From a virus: 38,159 nucleotides of DNA. Of this stretch, positions 14,271 through 21,535 are shown in pieces (the stretch's first letter is position 1; the number at the start of each line of letters is the position of its first letter). A model generated the notes under the pieces. That model made no database searches. It saw nothing but the letters and a program-made list of their open reading frames with translations, and was not told where the DNA came from. The DNA is taken from positions 1-38,159 of IMG/VR virus record IMGVR_UViG_3300049846_000658; one strand, 5' to 3'. A program made the position numbers and the translations under genes.

Positions 14271-15080
14271 ATGACTATTCCTTTAGAGAGTAATTTAAGT
14301 GCACAGGCAGTTAGTGTTATTTATTCTGGTGCCATTGCTGACGCACCTGATGCCACCACTATAGTAGGTAAATTAGCTAGATTTACTGATGTAGGCCGCG
14401 ATGGAGGGATACTGGTCGAGGCGACAAGTGGAGGTTACCGGATACTGGGTCGGAGTAACATTTTACCGGCGGACGAGGTCGGACATATAACATTTGGCGG
14501 CACCAGTGCTACTTACTCACAGTCCGGCACGACGGTCACAGTTACGCAAACGGCGCACGGTATCCCTACTTGGATGGATGGGAGTACGATTCACCTGACG
14601 CAGAATACAGGAACTTTTATAACAGAGCATTGCACTAATCTGGTTGTTACGGGCAACGATACGTTTACTTGTACAAGCGCCACCAGCAGAACGACCTCTG
14701 GCAACCTTGGAACCAATATCAACGAGACCTTTTTGCCCTTCTCCTATGTGATACCTTCGGAGTTTGTTTTTGAGATAGGTGACACGATAGCACCGCAGTT
14801 TATTGAAGTGTCGAAAAATAGCGCCGGAACAAAAACCAAGCGCACGTACTCAAACGGGGTTGCCCAAGCGGCGATCACAGCGACTACTGGCGGCCTCGTC
14901 ACATCCCCCGGCGCCGGAACGTTGATCATCATGTCCCCAACTACGTGGGCAAATGCGAGTTTGACGGACACCGGCCCGCGCACTATGGGAAATAAGACAT
15001 TCACATTCAGCACACAGTTAGCAAGCGCAACGGATTGGGCGTATCGTAAATTTTTTGCAGTAACCTTTACGACGAGGTAA
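14271..15080 (+). CDS. Receptor-binding protein with foreign-composition body, 269 aa
   Basis: The first about 40 residues (MTIPLESNLSAQAVSVIYSG, then ADAPDATTIVGKLARFTD) use the AT-rich codons of the phage. From about 14390 the DNA becomes clearly GC-richer with codons such as gcg, ggc, acg and cgg to the end. The body has a beta-rich pattern (TYSQSGTTVTVTQTAHGIPT, then CTNLVVTGNDTFTC), consistent with a fibre tip. The upstream TTTTAGGTAACTAAT gives the site. It most likely results from recombination that swapped the host-binding portion behind a conserved anchor. Confidence 0.65.
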   Translation: MTIPLESNLSAQAVSVIYSGAIADAPDATTIVGKLARFTDVGRDGGILVEATSGGYRILGRSNILPADEVGHITFGGTSATYSQSGTTVTVTQTAHGIPTWMDGSTIHLTQNTGTFITEHCTNLVVTGNDTFTCTSATSRTTSGNLGTNINETFLPFSYVIPSEFVFEIGDTIAPQFIEVSKNSAGTKTKRTYSNGVAQAAITATTGGLVTSPGAGTLIIMSPTTWANASLTDTGPRTMGNKTFTFSTQLASATDWAYRKFFAVTFTTR

Positions 15081-15082
15081 TC

Positions 15083-15271
15083 ATGGCAGTACAGTCCTTT
15101 GCATGGCCAAGTGAAGAACCCCAGTGGAAAGCCTACATCGCCTCCCTGGAAGAGCCCTACGAACAGGTGAACCACATTGGCCAGACCATTATTTACACCG
15201 GGGATTCCATTGCTGAATTAGAGCTTATTAGATCTCCTATTAATTATGGAGTTTCAAATGACCCAGAATAA
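15083..15271 (+). CDS. Small protein, 62 aa, partly in the foreign block
   Basis: The start is 2 bases after the previous stop, preceded by ACGAGGTAATC. The sequence starts MAVQSFAWPSEEPQWKAYIA and ends in GVSNDPE. The first three quarters of the gene carry the GC-richer composition of the upstream gene and the last quarter returns to phage AT-rich style at about 15220, so the recombination boundary lies inside it. Function unknown. Its place just after a receptor-binding gene would fit a small fibre chaperone or tip protein. Confidence 0.55.
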   Translation: MAVQSFAWPSEEPQWKAYIASLEEPYEQVNHIGQTIIYTGDSIAELELIRSPINYGVSNDPE

Positions 15272-15443
15272 ATCAGAGATAGCTACCTATGTAGGTAGTT
15301 GTTTAAGTACGAGTTCTGGTTTATGGATGTGGATGGGGGAGAATCATAATCAAATAGCAGCTATTGGAGTAATAGTGGGTATTATTGTTGGTGTTGTTGG
15401 TTTGTTTCTACAGATTTATAAAACGTATAAAGATAAAGATTAA
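15258..15443 (+). CDS. Small one-membrane-segment protein, holin candidate, 61 aa
   Basis: I chose ATG 15258 because GGAG precedes it with good spacing; ATG 15246 in the same frame is an alternative. The protein is MTQNKSEIATYVGSC, then a polar region with WMWMGENHNQ, a hydrophobic segment (residues about 35-53: AAIGVIVGIIVGVVGLFLQI) and a basic YKTYKDKD tail. This pattern is like small phage holins with a single or hairpin segment and a basic end. It overlaps the previous gene by 14 bases. It lies about 2.7 kb upstream of the endolysin, so a lysis role is likely but unproven. Confidence 0.6.
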   Translation: MTQNKSEIATYVGSCLSTSSGLWMWMGENHNQIAAIGVIVGIIVGVVGLFLQIYKTYKDKD

Positions 15444-17578
15444 TGTCTTACACTGATGAGTTTGGAAATCCTATTCCTAAACCACTAGATGTTATCGTGG
15501 GGAATACTATTCAGATTGAATCTGATTTAGTTCAAGGATTAACTGATACTGAATTAAGAGCTACTCCAATATCTAGTATTTCTTATGCAGAGCAGGATGA
15601 TGCCTATTATCCTGAAGATGGTCTAGTTACTGGAGATGTTAGTTTACGGGTTGACGCAAGTGGTTCTTTAAGAACTAGATCTGCTGTACTAACTGATGAA
15701 ATTAGTTTCCGAGACGACTTCAGTGGGAACACGCTTTCAACAGATTGGCAGTCAACAGGTAGCGTTAGTATATCTAGTGGCTTTGTAACGCTGGCACTTG
15801 GCACAGGGAATGGCACAACAACAAGTATTGTGCGTGAAGGTGACTACTGCCCGTTTGGGTTTCGCAGCGTTTTGTCAGTGTCGCAACGAATTGCAAATCA
15901 GTCGATCTACATCGGGCTGATAAATCGTTCTGCCGGAGTTATCCAAGCTGGTGCGTATTTTTTATTAACAGGAACAAACAATAAGAAAATAGCTTGCGTT
16001 ACCCAATCAGGCGCAGATGCAGGTGACACACAAACAACATCAGGCATTACGTTACCCGCAGGATTATTAACGTCACAACTACTGTACTGGAAGATTGACA
16101 CATCAAACAACCAAGCGGCATTTCAGGTTTCTGCTGATGGTAAAAACTATGACACGGTTGCCATTCATGTGTTGCATATCCCAAGTCCGTATCAATTGCT
16201 TGACGTTGAAATAAGTGGCACAAACTCAGCAGTTGTTACAAACACAAACATTGCTTGTGACCTTGTTTTTACATCAAACCAGAACAGGATACAAATAGAT
16301 AACGACTTTACTAATGAGCCTGTACCGTCTCAGATTTATGGTGCGTTTGGTTATGGATATAAAGACCTTGTAACCAATGAAACTGGCGCATTAAAAGTTG
16401 AACTGTCAGGAAACAATGTATCAGCGTTTGGTGATGCTGAAGTTGTGCCAAGGACTCCATTGATCCAAGGTGATTTTGTTTATGGGTTAAACAATCAACT
16501 TATAACATCATCAACTGCAAACGGTGGAACGGCGGACACAAATGCAGGCAGGGCGAGACTACAAACAGGCACTAACGTAGCAGGTAGTGCGGTTATACAG
16601 TCAGTAAAGACTGCAAAATATAGGGCAGGTCAGGGTGTCGTTGCACGATGGACAGCAGTTTATACAACAGGAGTTGCAAGCAGTCAGCAAGAATGGGGTG
16701 CAGGTAATAGCACTGACGGATATTTGTTTGGTTATGTTGGAACTCAATTTGGTGCTATCTACAGAAATGGTGGTGTACAAACATTTATTCCCCAAGTAGA
16801 TTGGCTTATTGATCCGTGTGATGGCACTGGTCATAGTGGGTTTACACTTGATCCAACAAAAGGAAATGTTTACCAAGTCAAATACCCGTACCTCGGTTAT
16901 GGTGATATTAAATTTTACATACTAAGGCCGGGCAGTGAGCAATTCATGTTGGTGCATGTTATTCAGTATGCAAACACATCAGCAGCAACACAGTTGTCAA
17001 ACCCGAACCTTTCATTTTATGGTTCTGTTACAAACAGTGGGAACAATACAAACCTTATATCTTATTCTGGAAGTTATGGATTTTTCCTGTCTGGTGTCAG
17101 AGAGTTTCTTGGGCCTATTTATGGTACCAGCAACTTCAAGACTGCTATTACAACAGAAACAAATCTGCTGACAATACGCAATGCAACTACATACAATGGG
17201 GTTCCTAATAGGTCATTGATAAAGTTGAAGTCAATATCGTTTGTTGGTGATTCGGGTAATGGTATTGGTATTTTGCGAGTTTTGAAAAATGCTACTTTGG
17301 GAGGAGTTCCAGTATTTAATCCAGTAAGTGGTTCAACAGCTAACAATGGAGTAACAATTACAAGCGGTAATAGTGTTGCTTCAGTTGATACTGCCGGCAC
17401 TACAATTACAGGTGGAAGTGTACAATTTAACACTGTAGTCGCCAGAAACTCATCAGCGTTTCTTGATGTAACAGACCTAGATATATTTATTGAGCCGGGA
17501 TCAACAATGACATTTGCCGCAACCGGGCAAGTGTCAATCAACTTTGGCCAAGCCGTAAACTGGGTGGAGGATATATGA
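15443..17578 (+). CDS. Large receptor-binding/structural protein, mosaic, 711 aa
   Basis: The first about 90 residues have a repeated phage pattern (SYTDEFGNPIPKPLDVIVGN, then QGLTDTELRATPI) common at the N-terminus of fibre-associated proteins. From residue about 89 (RDDFSGNTLSTDWQS) a beta-sandwich begins that resembles lectin/glucanase-like domains, and a second domain follows from about 340. The middle DNA (about 15706-17270) has a different composition from both ends. The C-terminus (SAFLDVTDLDIFIEPGSTMT) is beta-rich. The ATG overlaps the preceding stop by one base. It is probably a receptor-binding protein with an acquired centre. Confidence 0.65.
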   Translation: MSYTDEFGNPIPKPLDVIVGNTIQIESDLVQGLTDTELRATPISSISYAEQDDAYYPEDGLVTGDVSLRVDASGSLRTRSAVLTDEISFRDDFSGNTLSTDWQSTGSVSISSGFVTLALGTGNGTTTSIVREGDYCPFGFRSVLSVSQRIANQSIYIGLINRSAGVIQAGAYFLLTGTNNKKIACVTQSGADAGDTQTTSGITLPAGLLTSQLLYWKIDTSNNQAAFQVSADGKNYDTVAIHVLHIPSPYQLLDVEISGTNSAVVTNTNIACDLVFTSNQNRIQIDNDFTNEPVPSQIYGAFGYGYKDLVTNETGALKVELSGNNVSAFGDAEVVPRTPLIQGDFVYGLNNQLITSSTANGGTADTNAGRARLQTGTNVAGSAVIQSVKTAKYRAGQGVVARWTAVYTTGVASSQQEWGAGNSTDGYLFGYVGTQFGAIYRNGGVQTFIPQVDWLIDPCDGTGHSGFTLDPTKGNVYQVKYPYLGYGDIKFYILRPGSEQFMLVHVIQYANTSAATQLSNPNLSFYGSVTNSGNNTNLISYSGSYGFFLSGVREFLGPIYGTSNFKTAITTETNLLTIRNATTYNGVPNRSLIKLKSISFVGDSGNGIGILRVLKNATLGGVPVFNPVSGSTANNGVTITSGNSVASVDTAGTTITGGSVQFNTVVARNSSAFLDVTDLDIFIEPGSTMTFAATGQVSINFGQAVNWVEDI

Positions 17579-17847
17579 CCGGAATTTGCATAACTACTGC
17601 TTCAACTTATGTAGAGTTAGAATTTAATGACGAGTCCGTTAATTTTGATAATGCAGTTCGCCGCACTTTAGTTGCTTCACAGATGGACATTACACTGAAA
17701 TCTGATCGCGTAATTGTTAACCATAAAGCAGATTCTTTAGTTTTAGATGTTGATGGATTAAATGGAGCCAGTACTGACTTAATTAATGGGATCGCCTTAG
17801 TAGATAACACTGACCTCTATACTAAACTAAAAGAGGCGAAGGGTTAA
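17575..17847 (+). CDS. Hypothetical protein, 90 aa
   Basis: The ATG overlaps the TGA of the previous gene (ATGA 17575-17578). The product is beta-rich and polar (MTGICITTASTYVELEFNDE, then MDITLKSDRVIVNHKADSL) with no cysteine pair or membrane segment. No family recognised. Coupled translation with the fibre gene suggests a small partner of it, such as a capping or attachment protein. Confidence 0.6.
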   Translation: MTGICITTASTYVELEFNDESVNFDNAVRRTLVASQMDITLKSDRVIVNHKADSLVLDVDGLNGASTDLINGIALVDNTDLYTKLKEAKG

Positions 17848-17848
17848 T

Positions 17849-18163
17849 ATGTCTGAAGAAATTGATAAAACAACAGAACAAAGTATTCTGAAAGACGAAG
17901 AGATAGAGAGTGCTACTGTCTATAGACATGCTATGGCAGTACTTGCTGATCCTAAAAATAAAGACTTACCTCCTGATGAATTAGCTGAAAAGATTACTGT
18001 AAGAGTAGAAGTAGTTAAGAAACATTCATTCTTTGGTCAGTTACAGTTTTTAGTTAAAGAACATTTTAAGAAGGTATTCTCAGTACTATTAAGTGCTATA
18101 TTTACTATTGTTATGCTATATGCAGAGAAATTGGCTTCCTTTATCAGGAGAATGGCAGAATGA
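17849..18163 (+). CDS. Membrane protein upstream of endolysin, 104 aa
   Basis: The N-terminus is acidic and helical (EEIDKTTEQSILKDEEIESA), the region around 40-50 is charged, and residues about 72-92 (FKKVFSVLLSAIFTIVMLYA) form one membrane segment followed by a basic tail. The last bases overlap the endolysin start by 4 (ATGA). One N-in or N-out segment next to an endolysin suggests a holin or spanin-like partner, but the size and layout fit no single named class. Treat as probable lysis-accessory protein. Confidence 0.6.
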   Translation: MSEEIDKTTEQSILKDEEIESATVYRHAMAVLADPKNKDLPPDELAEKITVRVEVVKKHSFFGQLQFLVKEHFKKVFSVLLSAIFTIVMLYAEKLASFIRRMAE

Positions 18164-18624
18164 TTAACTCTCGTAAGATAGAAGATCTCCATCCTAGAGT
18201 TCAGGCTATGTGTAAACTGTTTCTTCAGAAATGTGAAGAAGCAGGTATTGATATATTGGTTACCTCTACTTATAGGGATCATGAATCCCAGAATGCTCTT
18301 TATGCTCAAGGTAGAACCAAACCGGGTAATAAAGTAACCAATGCTAAAGGTGGAGAATCCTTCCATAATTGGAGAGTAGCTTTTGATGTAGTGCCTTTAA
18401 GGCACGGTAAGCCCGTCTGGGGTACTTCTGGCAATGGCCTAGACCTAGACCCTACTGATGATAACAAGGACGATTTGGAGCTTTGGCAAAGAGTTGGTAA
18501 GATAGGTGTAGAGTGTGGATTAGAATGGGCAGGTAACTGGAAGACTTTTAAAGAGTTTCCTCATTTTCAATTCACTGGTGGCAATAACCTGAAAGACTTT
18601 CAAAACGGGAAAACCTTATCATGA
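18160..18624 (+). CDS. M15 peptidase endolysin (L-alanyl-D-glutamate peptidase type), 154 aa
   Basis: This is a VanY/M15_4-type peptidase like the T5 endolysin, which cleaves the peptide stem of peptidoglycan at lysis. Visible motifs are STYRDHESQNALYAQGR (36-52), the zinc ligands H69 in SFHN and D76 in AFDV, E132 in the place of the catalytic acidic residue three positions before H135 (EFPH), and H135 as the third ligand. The size is normal for a single-domain enzyme with no cell-wall-binding domain, as expected in a Gram-negative host. It overlaps its neighbours at both ends (ATGA). Confidence 0.9.
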   Translation: MINSRKIEDLHPRVQAMCKLFLQKCEEAGIDILVTSTYRDHESQNALYAQGRTKPGNKVTNAKGGESFHNWRVAFDVVPLRHGKPVWGTSGNGLDLDPTDDNKDDLELWQRVGKIGVECGLEWAGNWKTFKEFPHFQFTGGNNLKDFQNGKTLS

Positions 18625-18830
18625 AAAAAGAATTGCTGTCCAAAATACTCAAACATTTTGTAGATAAATCCAGTCTGGTAAACAAGACTAATGCTACTAC
18701 TGGAGCAGGAGCAGTTATGCTTACTATTGCTGCTGCTCTTCAAACATATCCAGAACCAAATGCCCAATTAGCAGGTTATTTGCTTGGTGCTATTGGTTTG
18801 GTTGTAAGTACTTATACCGATCAAAAATAA
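18621..18830 (+). CDS. Small membrane protein, holin candidate, 69 aa
   Basis: The ATG overlaps the endolysin stop (ATGA 18621-18624). After a basic, helical N-terminus (MKKELLSKILKHFVDKSS) come two hydrophobic stretches, residues about 27-41 (GAGAVMLTIAAALQT) and about 49-64 (LAGYLLGAIGLVVSTY). This is a two-segment, N-in, small membrane protein with short loop. Together with its overlap with the endolysin it is a good candidate for the holin of this phage. Confidence 0.65.
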   Translation: MKKELLSKILKHFVDKSSLVNKTNATTGAGAVMLTIAAALQTYPEPNAQLAGYLLGAIGLVVSTYTDQK

Positions 18831-18839
18831 GGTAATACT

Positions 18840-21089
18840 ATGAAAATCTTTAACAAAGAAGCCGATTTAGCATTAGCTACATTATCAGCCTATCAATATG
18901 TAGAGACTCTAGGCAAAACAACTAGAGGAGATGAACTAGCGGCTAGATTTTATATTATGCCTGAATCTAGTAATTATGATGCTACAGCTAATGATGTTAC
19001 CTTGGCTAATGGTTTAGTAGCCAGAAAGTTGCATAACATAAGTTTTGTTATGGATGACTGGAATAATGAAATGGTAGCCGCAAAATTAAGCGATACTACC
19101 TTTTCTGTTTCAGGTAATTTCACCGATACTTTTGATACTGATAGAAGGATTGAAATTGATAATGGTTCAACTCTTTTTTATGGTGTTGTAGTAAGTGCTG
19201 TATATGGTTCAGGATCTACAGTAGTAACAGTAGAGCCAGAAGTAGAAGGTGAAGTAATCCCAACAGGTTCTTTAACAGTAAGAACCTATATTATTACAGA
19301 CCCACTTGCACCATTAAGAGAAGATTCTGGTTCTTCCATTGTTAAGTTTATTGGTGCCAGTGCAAATGCAGAAGCTCGTAGTGTTCAGTCAAAATTACGG
19401 GATATAGTTAGTGTTAAGGATTTTGGAGCAGTAGGTAATGGAGTAGAAGATGACTCTGAAGCTGTACAAAACTTCCTTAATTATCTTGTTACTAACAAAC
19501 GTAAAGGATTTATGCCAAGGGGTATTTATCGTTGTGAACAACCAATTGTAAGGCCGGCAGATTGGTTAGGAGATCAAAGTAAATATACTGCTAATTTTAT
19601 TATTGAAGGTGAAGGTAGGATAAGTGATCCAGGTTCTTTGTATTCATGGAATGAGACAATTGATGGAACCATTATTTATTTCCCTTATTTATTAACTGAG
19701 CCAACAGGAGCATTCGACATTTCTGAAGAAACTGGAGATCCTTGGTATGGAAAAAATATTGCTTTGCATAGTTTAACTATTATTGGAACAAATAGTACTG
19801 GCCCTATCTTGAACACTTCTGGTATTCGTAAAAGTAACTTTACTAATATCAGTGTTTTAAACAAACACAGTACAGGAAGTGGATGGTATGCAAGGAACTG
19901 TGATCAGTTATATTTAGAAAATATTTTAATAAGAAGTAATATTACTGTAGGTGATGGAGGTACTTATACAGTATCTACAGGAGCAGGGTTAGATCTAAGA
20001 AATCCAGATTTATATTATGAGTCATCGACAGATGTAGACGGTTCTATTTCTGCTTTTGTTAAGGTTTTGGTTTTTGGATATAAAACAGGATTCTACTGTG
20101 GTGTAGACAAAGAACTTGGTGATACAAACTATCAAGGAACGCCTACAACTGCAGGACAATTCCAACAGTATAATACCTTTACTTCATGTGGCACTAACTG
20201 GTGTGAGACTGGTATATATCTTGGTGATAGATGGAGATCTAATGTATTTACAGGATGTCAGTTTAGAGGCATGAAGTATGGTTTAAGGGCTGGTTCAAGA
20301 GCAGAAAACAATACCTTTATTGGTTGTGTATTCAATGCTCAAGGATCAGACACTTACAGCACACACTTTCAAATTGCTGCTGCAGAAATTGGTGTAAGTG
20401 GCACAACTTTAGGTAGAAATTTTAATTACAACTCATTTATAAAATGTAGTTTTGTAATAACAGATAATGGAATCCCTAATGGAAACAATACTCTTGTTCT
20501 ATGGAACAACAACAGTAATGTAGATTCCATAGAAGGAAATTCTTTTATAGAGTGTACTTTTGAAGGAAAACAAGGAAGTTCTTCCTTGTATGCATTTACA
20601 TTTACTGATGCTACTCCTGTGTTGGTAAACTCTAATATTATTAGAGATTGTATTTTTTCAAACATACAAAATAAGTTTAATGCTTATGAAGGATTATGGG
20701 ATGTTAAATTATCCAAACAAAAAAATATAACCACTTATGCAAAAACAACAAATGCTACTCCTGTAGAAGCCTTAATACGTTTTACAACAGGACAAACAGG
20801 TATCCTTAAATTAACTGTTTTAGCTAATGCTTCAGATCAAAGTTGTATGGGTGCTTGGGAGTTTACTGCAGGTATCCTTTGTTACAATAGTGGTGGTTCA
20901 CCTACAGTTGATTTAATAGATGATACTTATGCAGAAATTTTTGAAGCTGTGGAAGGTGGAGCATTAGATTGTACTTTGTCAACAACAGCCGGAGTTAATC
21001 CTCATTTAATAGTGACTGTTACAGGAGTAGCAGGAAAAAATATTAGTTGGAATATTACAGGTACACTGATGCTTACAACAGGAATGTAA
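18840..21089 (+). CDS. Second tailspike with pectate-lyase-type beta-helix, 749 aa
   Basis: The first about 180 residues (MKIFNKEADLALATLSAYQY) are an N-terminal module distinct from the first tailspike. Around residue 190 the Pectate_lyase_3 entrance appears: VSVKDFGAVGNGVEDDSEAV. A long parallel beta-helix follows with repeating short strands and turns (NVFTGCQFRGMKYGLRAGSR, then NTFIGCVFNAQGS). The last about 120 residues are a beta-rich C-terminal domain. Likely an enzyme that depolymerises host surface polysaccharide, with unknown glycan. It is placed after the lysis genes and before the portal. Confidence 0.82.
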   Translation: MKIFNKEADLALATLSAYQYVETLGKTTRGDELAARFYIMPESSNYDATANDVTLANGLVARKLHNISFVMDDWNNEMVAAKLSDTTFSVSGNFTDTFDTDRRIEIDNGSTLFYGVVVSAVYGSGSTVVTVEPEVEGEVIPTGSLTVRTYIITDPLAPLREDSGSSIVKFIGASANAEARSVQSKLRDIVSVKDFGAVGNGVEDDSEAVQNFLNYLVTNKRKGFMPRGIYRCEQPIVRPADWLGDQSKYTANFIIEGEGRISDPGSLYSWNETIDGTIIYFPYLLTEPTGAFDISEETGDPWYGKNIALHSLTIIGTNSTGPILNTSGIRKSNFTNISVLNKHSTGSGWYARNCDQLYLENILIRSNITVGDGGTYTVSTGAGLDLRNPDLYYESSTDVDGSISAFVKVLVFGYKTGFYCGVDKELGDTNYQGTPTTAGQFQQYNTFTSCGTNWCETGIYLGDRWRSNVFTGCQFRGMKYGLRAGSRAENNTFIGCVFNAQGSDTYSTHFQIAAAEIGVSGTTLGRNFNYNSFIKCSFVITDNGIPNGNNTLVLWNNNSNVDSIEGNSFIECTFEGKQGSSSLYAFTFTDATPVLVNSNIIRDCIFSNIQNKFNAYEGLWDVKLSKQKNITTYAKTTNATPVEALIRFTTGQTGILKLTVLANASDQSCMGAWEFTAGILCYNSGGSPTVDLIDDTYAEIFEAVEGGALDCTLSTTAGVNPHLIVTVTGVAGKNISWNITGTLMLTTGM

Positions 21090-21090
21090 T

Positions 21091-21534
21091 ATGCCTAGTT
21101 TTAAATATACAACTAGAATACTTCCAGATGGTTACGTGTATCTTCCTGATATGTATGTTGGGGATACACGTTATTATACTGTAAATCTCTTTGATGAGTT
21201 CCCAGAATTTTATTTAAAAAATACAGAAAAATATGCAGTCACTGATGCTGGTAATGAAGATGAACATATTGAGTCTGTTGATGGAATTACAAAGTTTGAA
21301 CTTGATTCTATTGCTTTAAACTTAGGTGCTAATACAGGTATTGATTCTAGTCAAACTATTAATGACACAAAATTTGATAGGTGTTCTTTTGATATAATCG
21401 GTGTTACGGCTGGAACTTACTTGTTTCATATAGAAGTAACTGCAAAAGGATATTTATCTAAAACAGATTATGATGCTGCTGGTACAAAAACAGCTATTAC
21501 AAAAAACATTGCCAGAAAAATAAGAGTATTCTGA
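21091..21534 (+). CDS. Small structural protein, 147 aa
   Basis: Beta-rich polar protein (RILPDGYVYLPDMYVGDTRY, then FDIIGVTAGTYLFHIEVTAK) with an Ig-like look in the second half. It starts 1 base after the tailspike stop and ends just before the portal gene, so it could be a spike- or neck-associated part. No family recognised. Confidence 0.6.
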   Translation: MPSFKYTTRILPDGYVYLPDMYVGDTRYYTVNLFDEFPEFYLKNTEKYAVTDAGNEDEHIESVDGITKFELDSIALNLGANTGIDSSQTINDTKFDRCSFDIIGVTAGTYLFHIEVTAKGYLSKTDYDAAGTKTAITKNIARKIRVF

Positions 21535-21535
21535 T

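Noticed and set aside
17119-17541. Leftward 140-codon frame opposite the 711-aa gene
   Set aside because: No ribosome site, antisense to a well-supported gene, and composition follows the forward codon structure.
14271-17578. Diversity-generating retroelement target in the receptor-binding genes
   Set aside because: No reverse transcriptase, template repeat or adenine-specific variable repeat was seen; the composition shifts are better explained by recombination.
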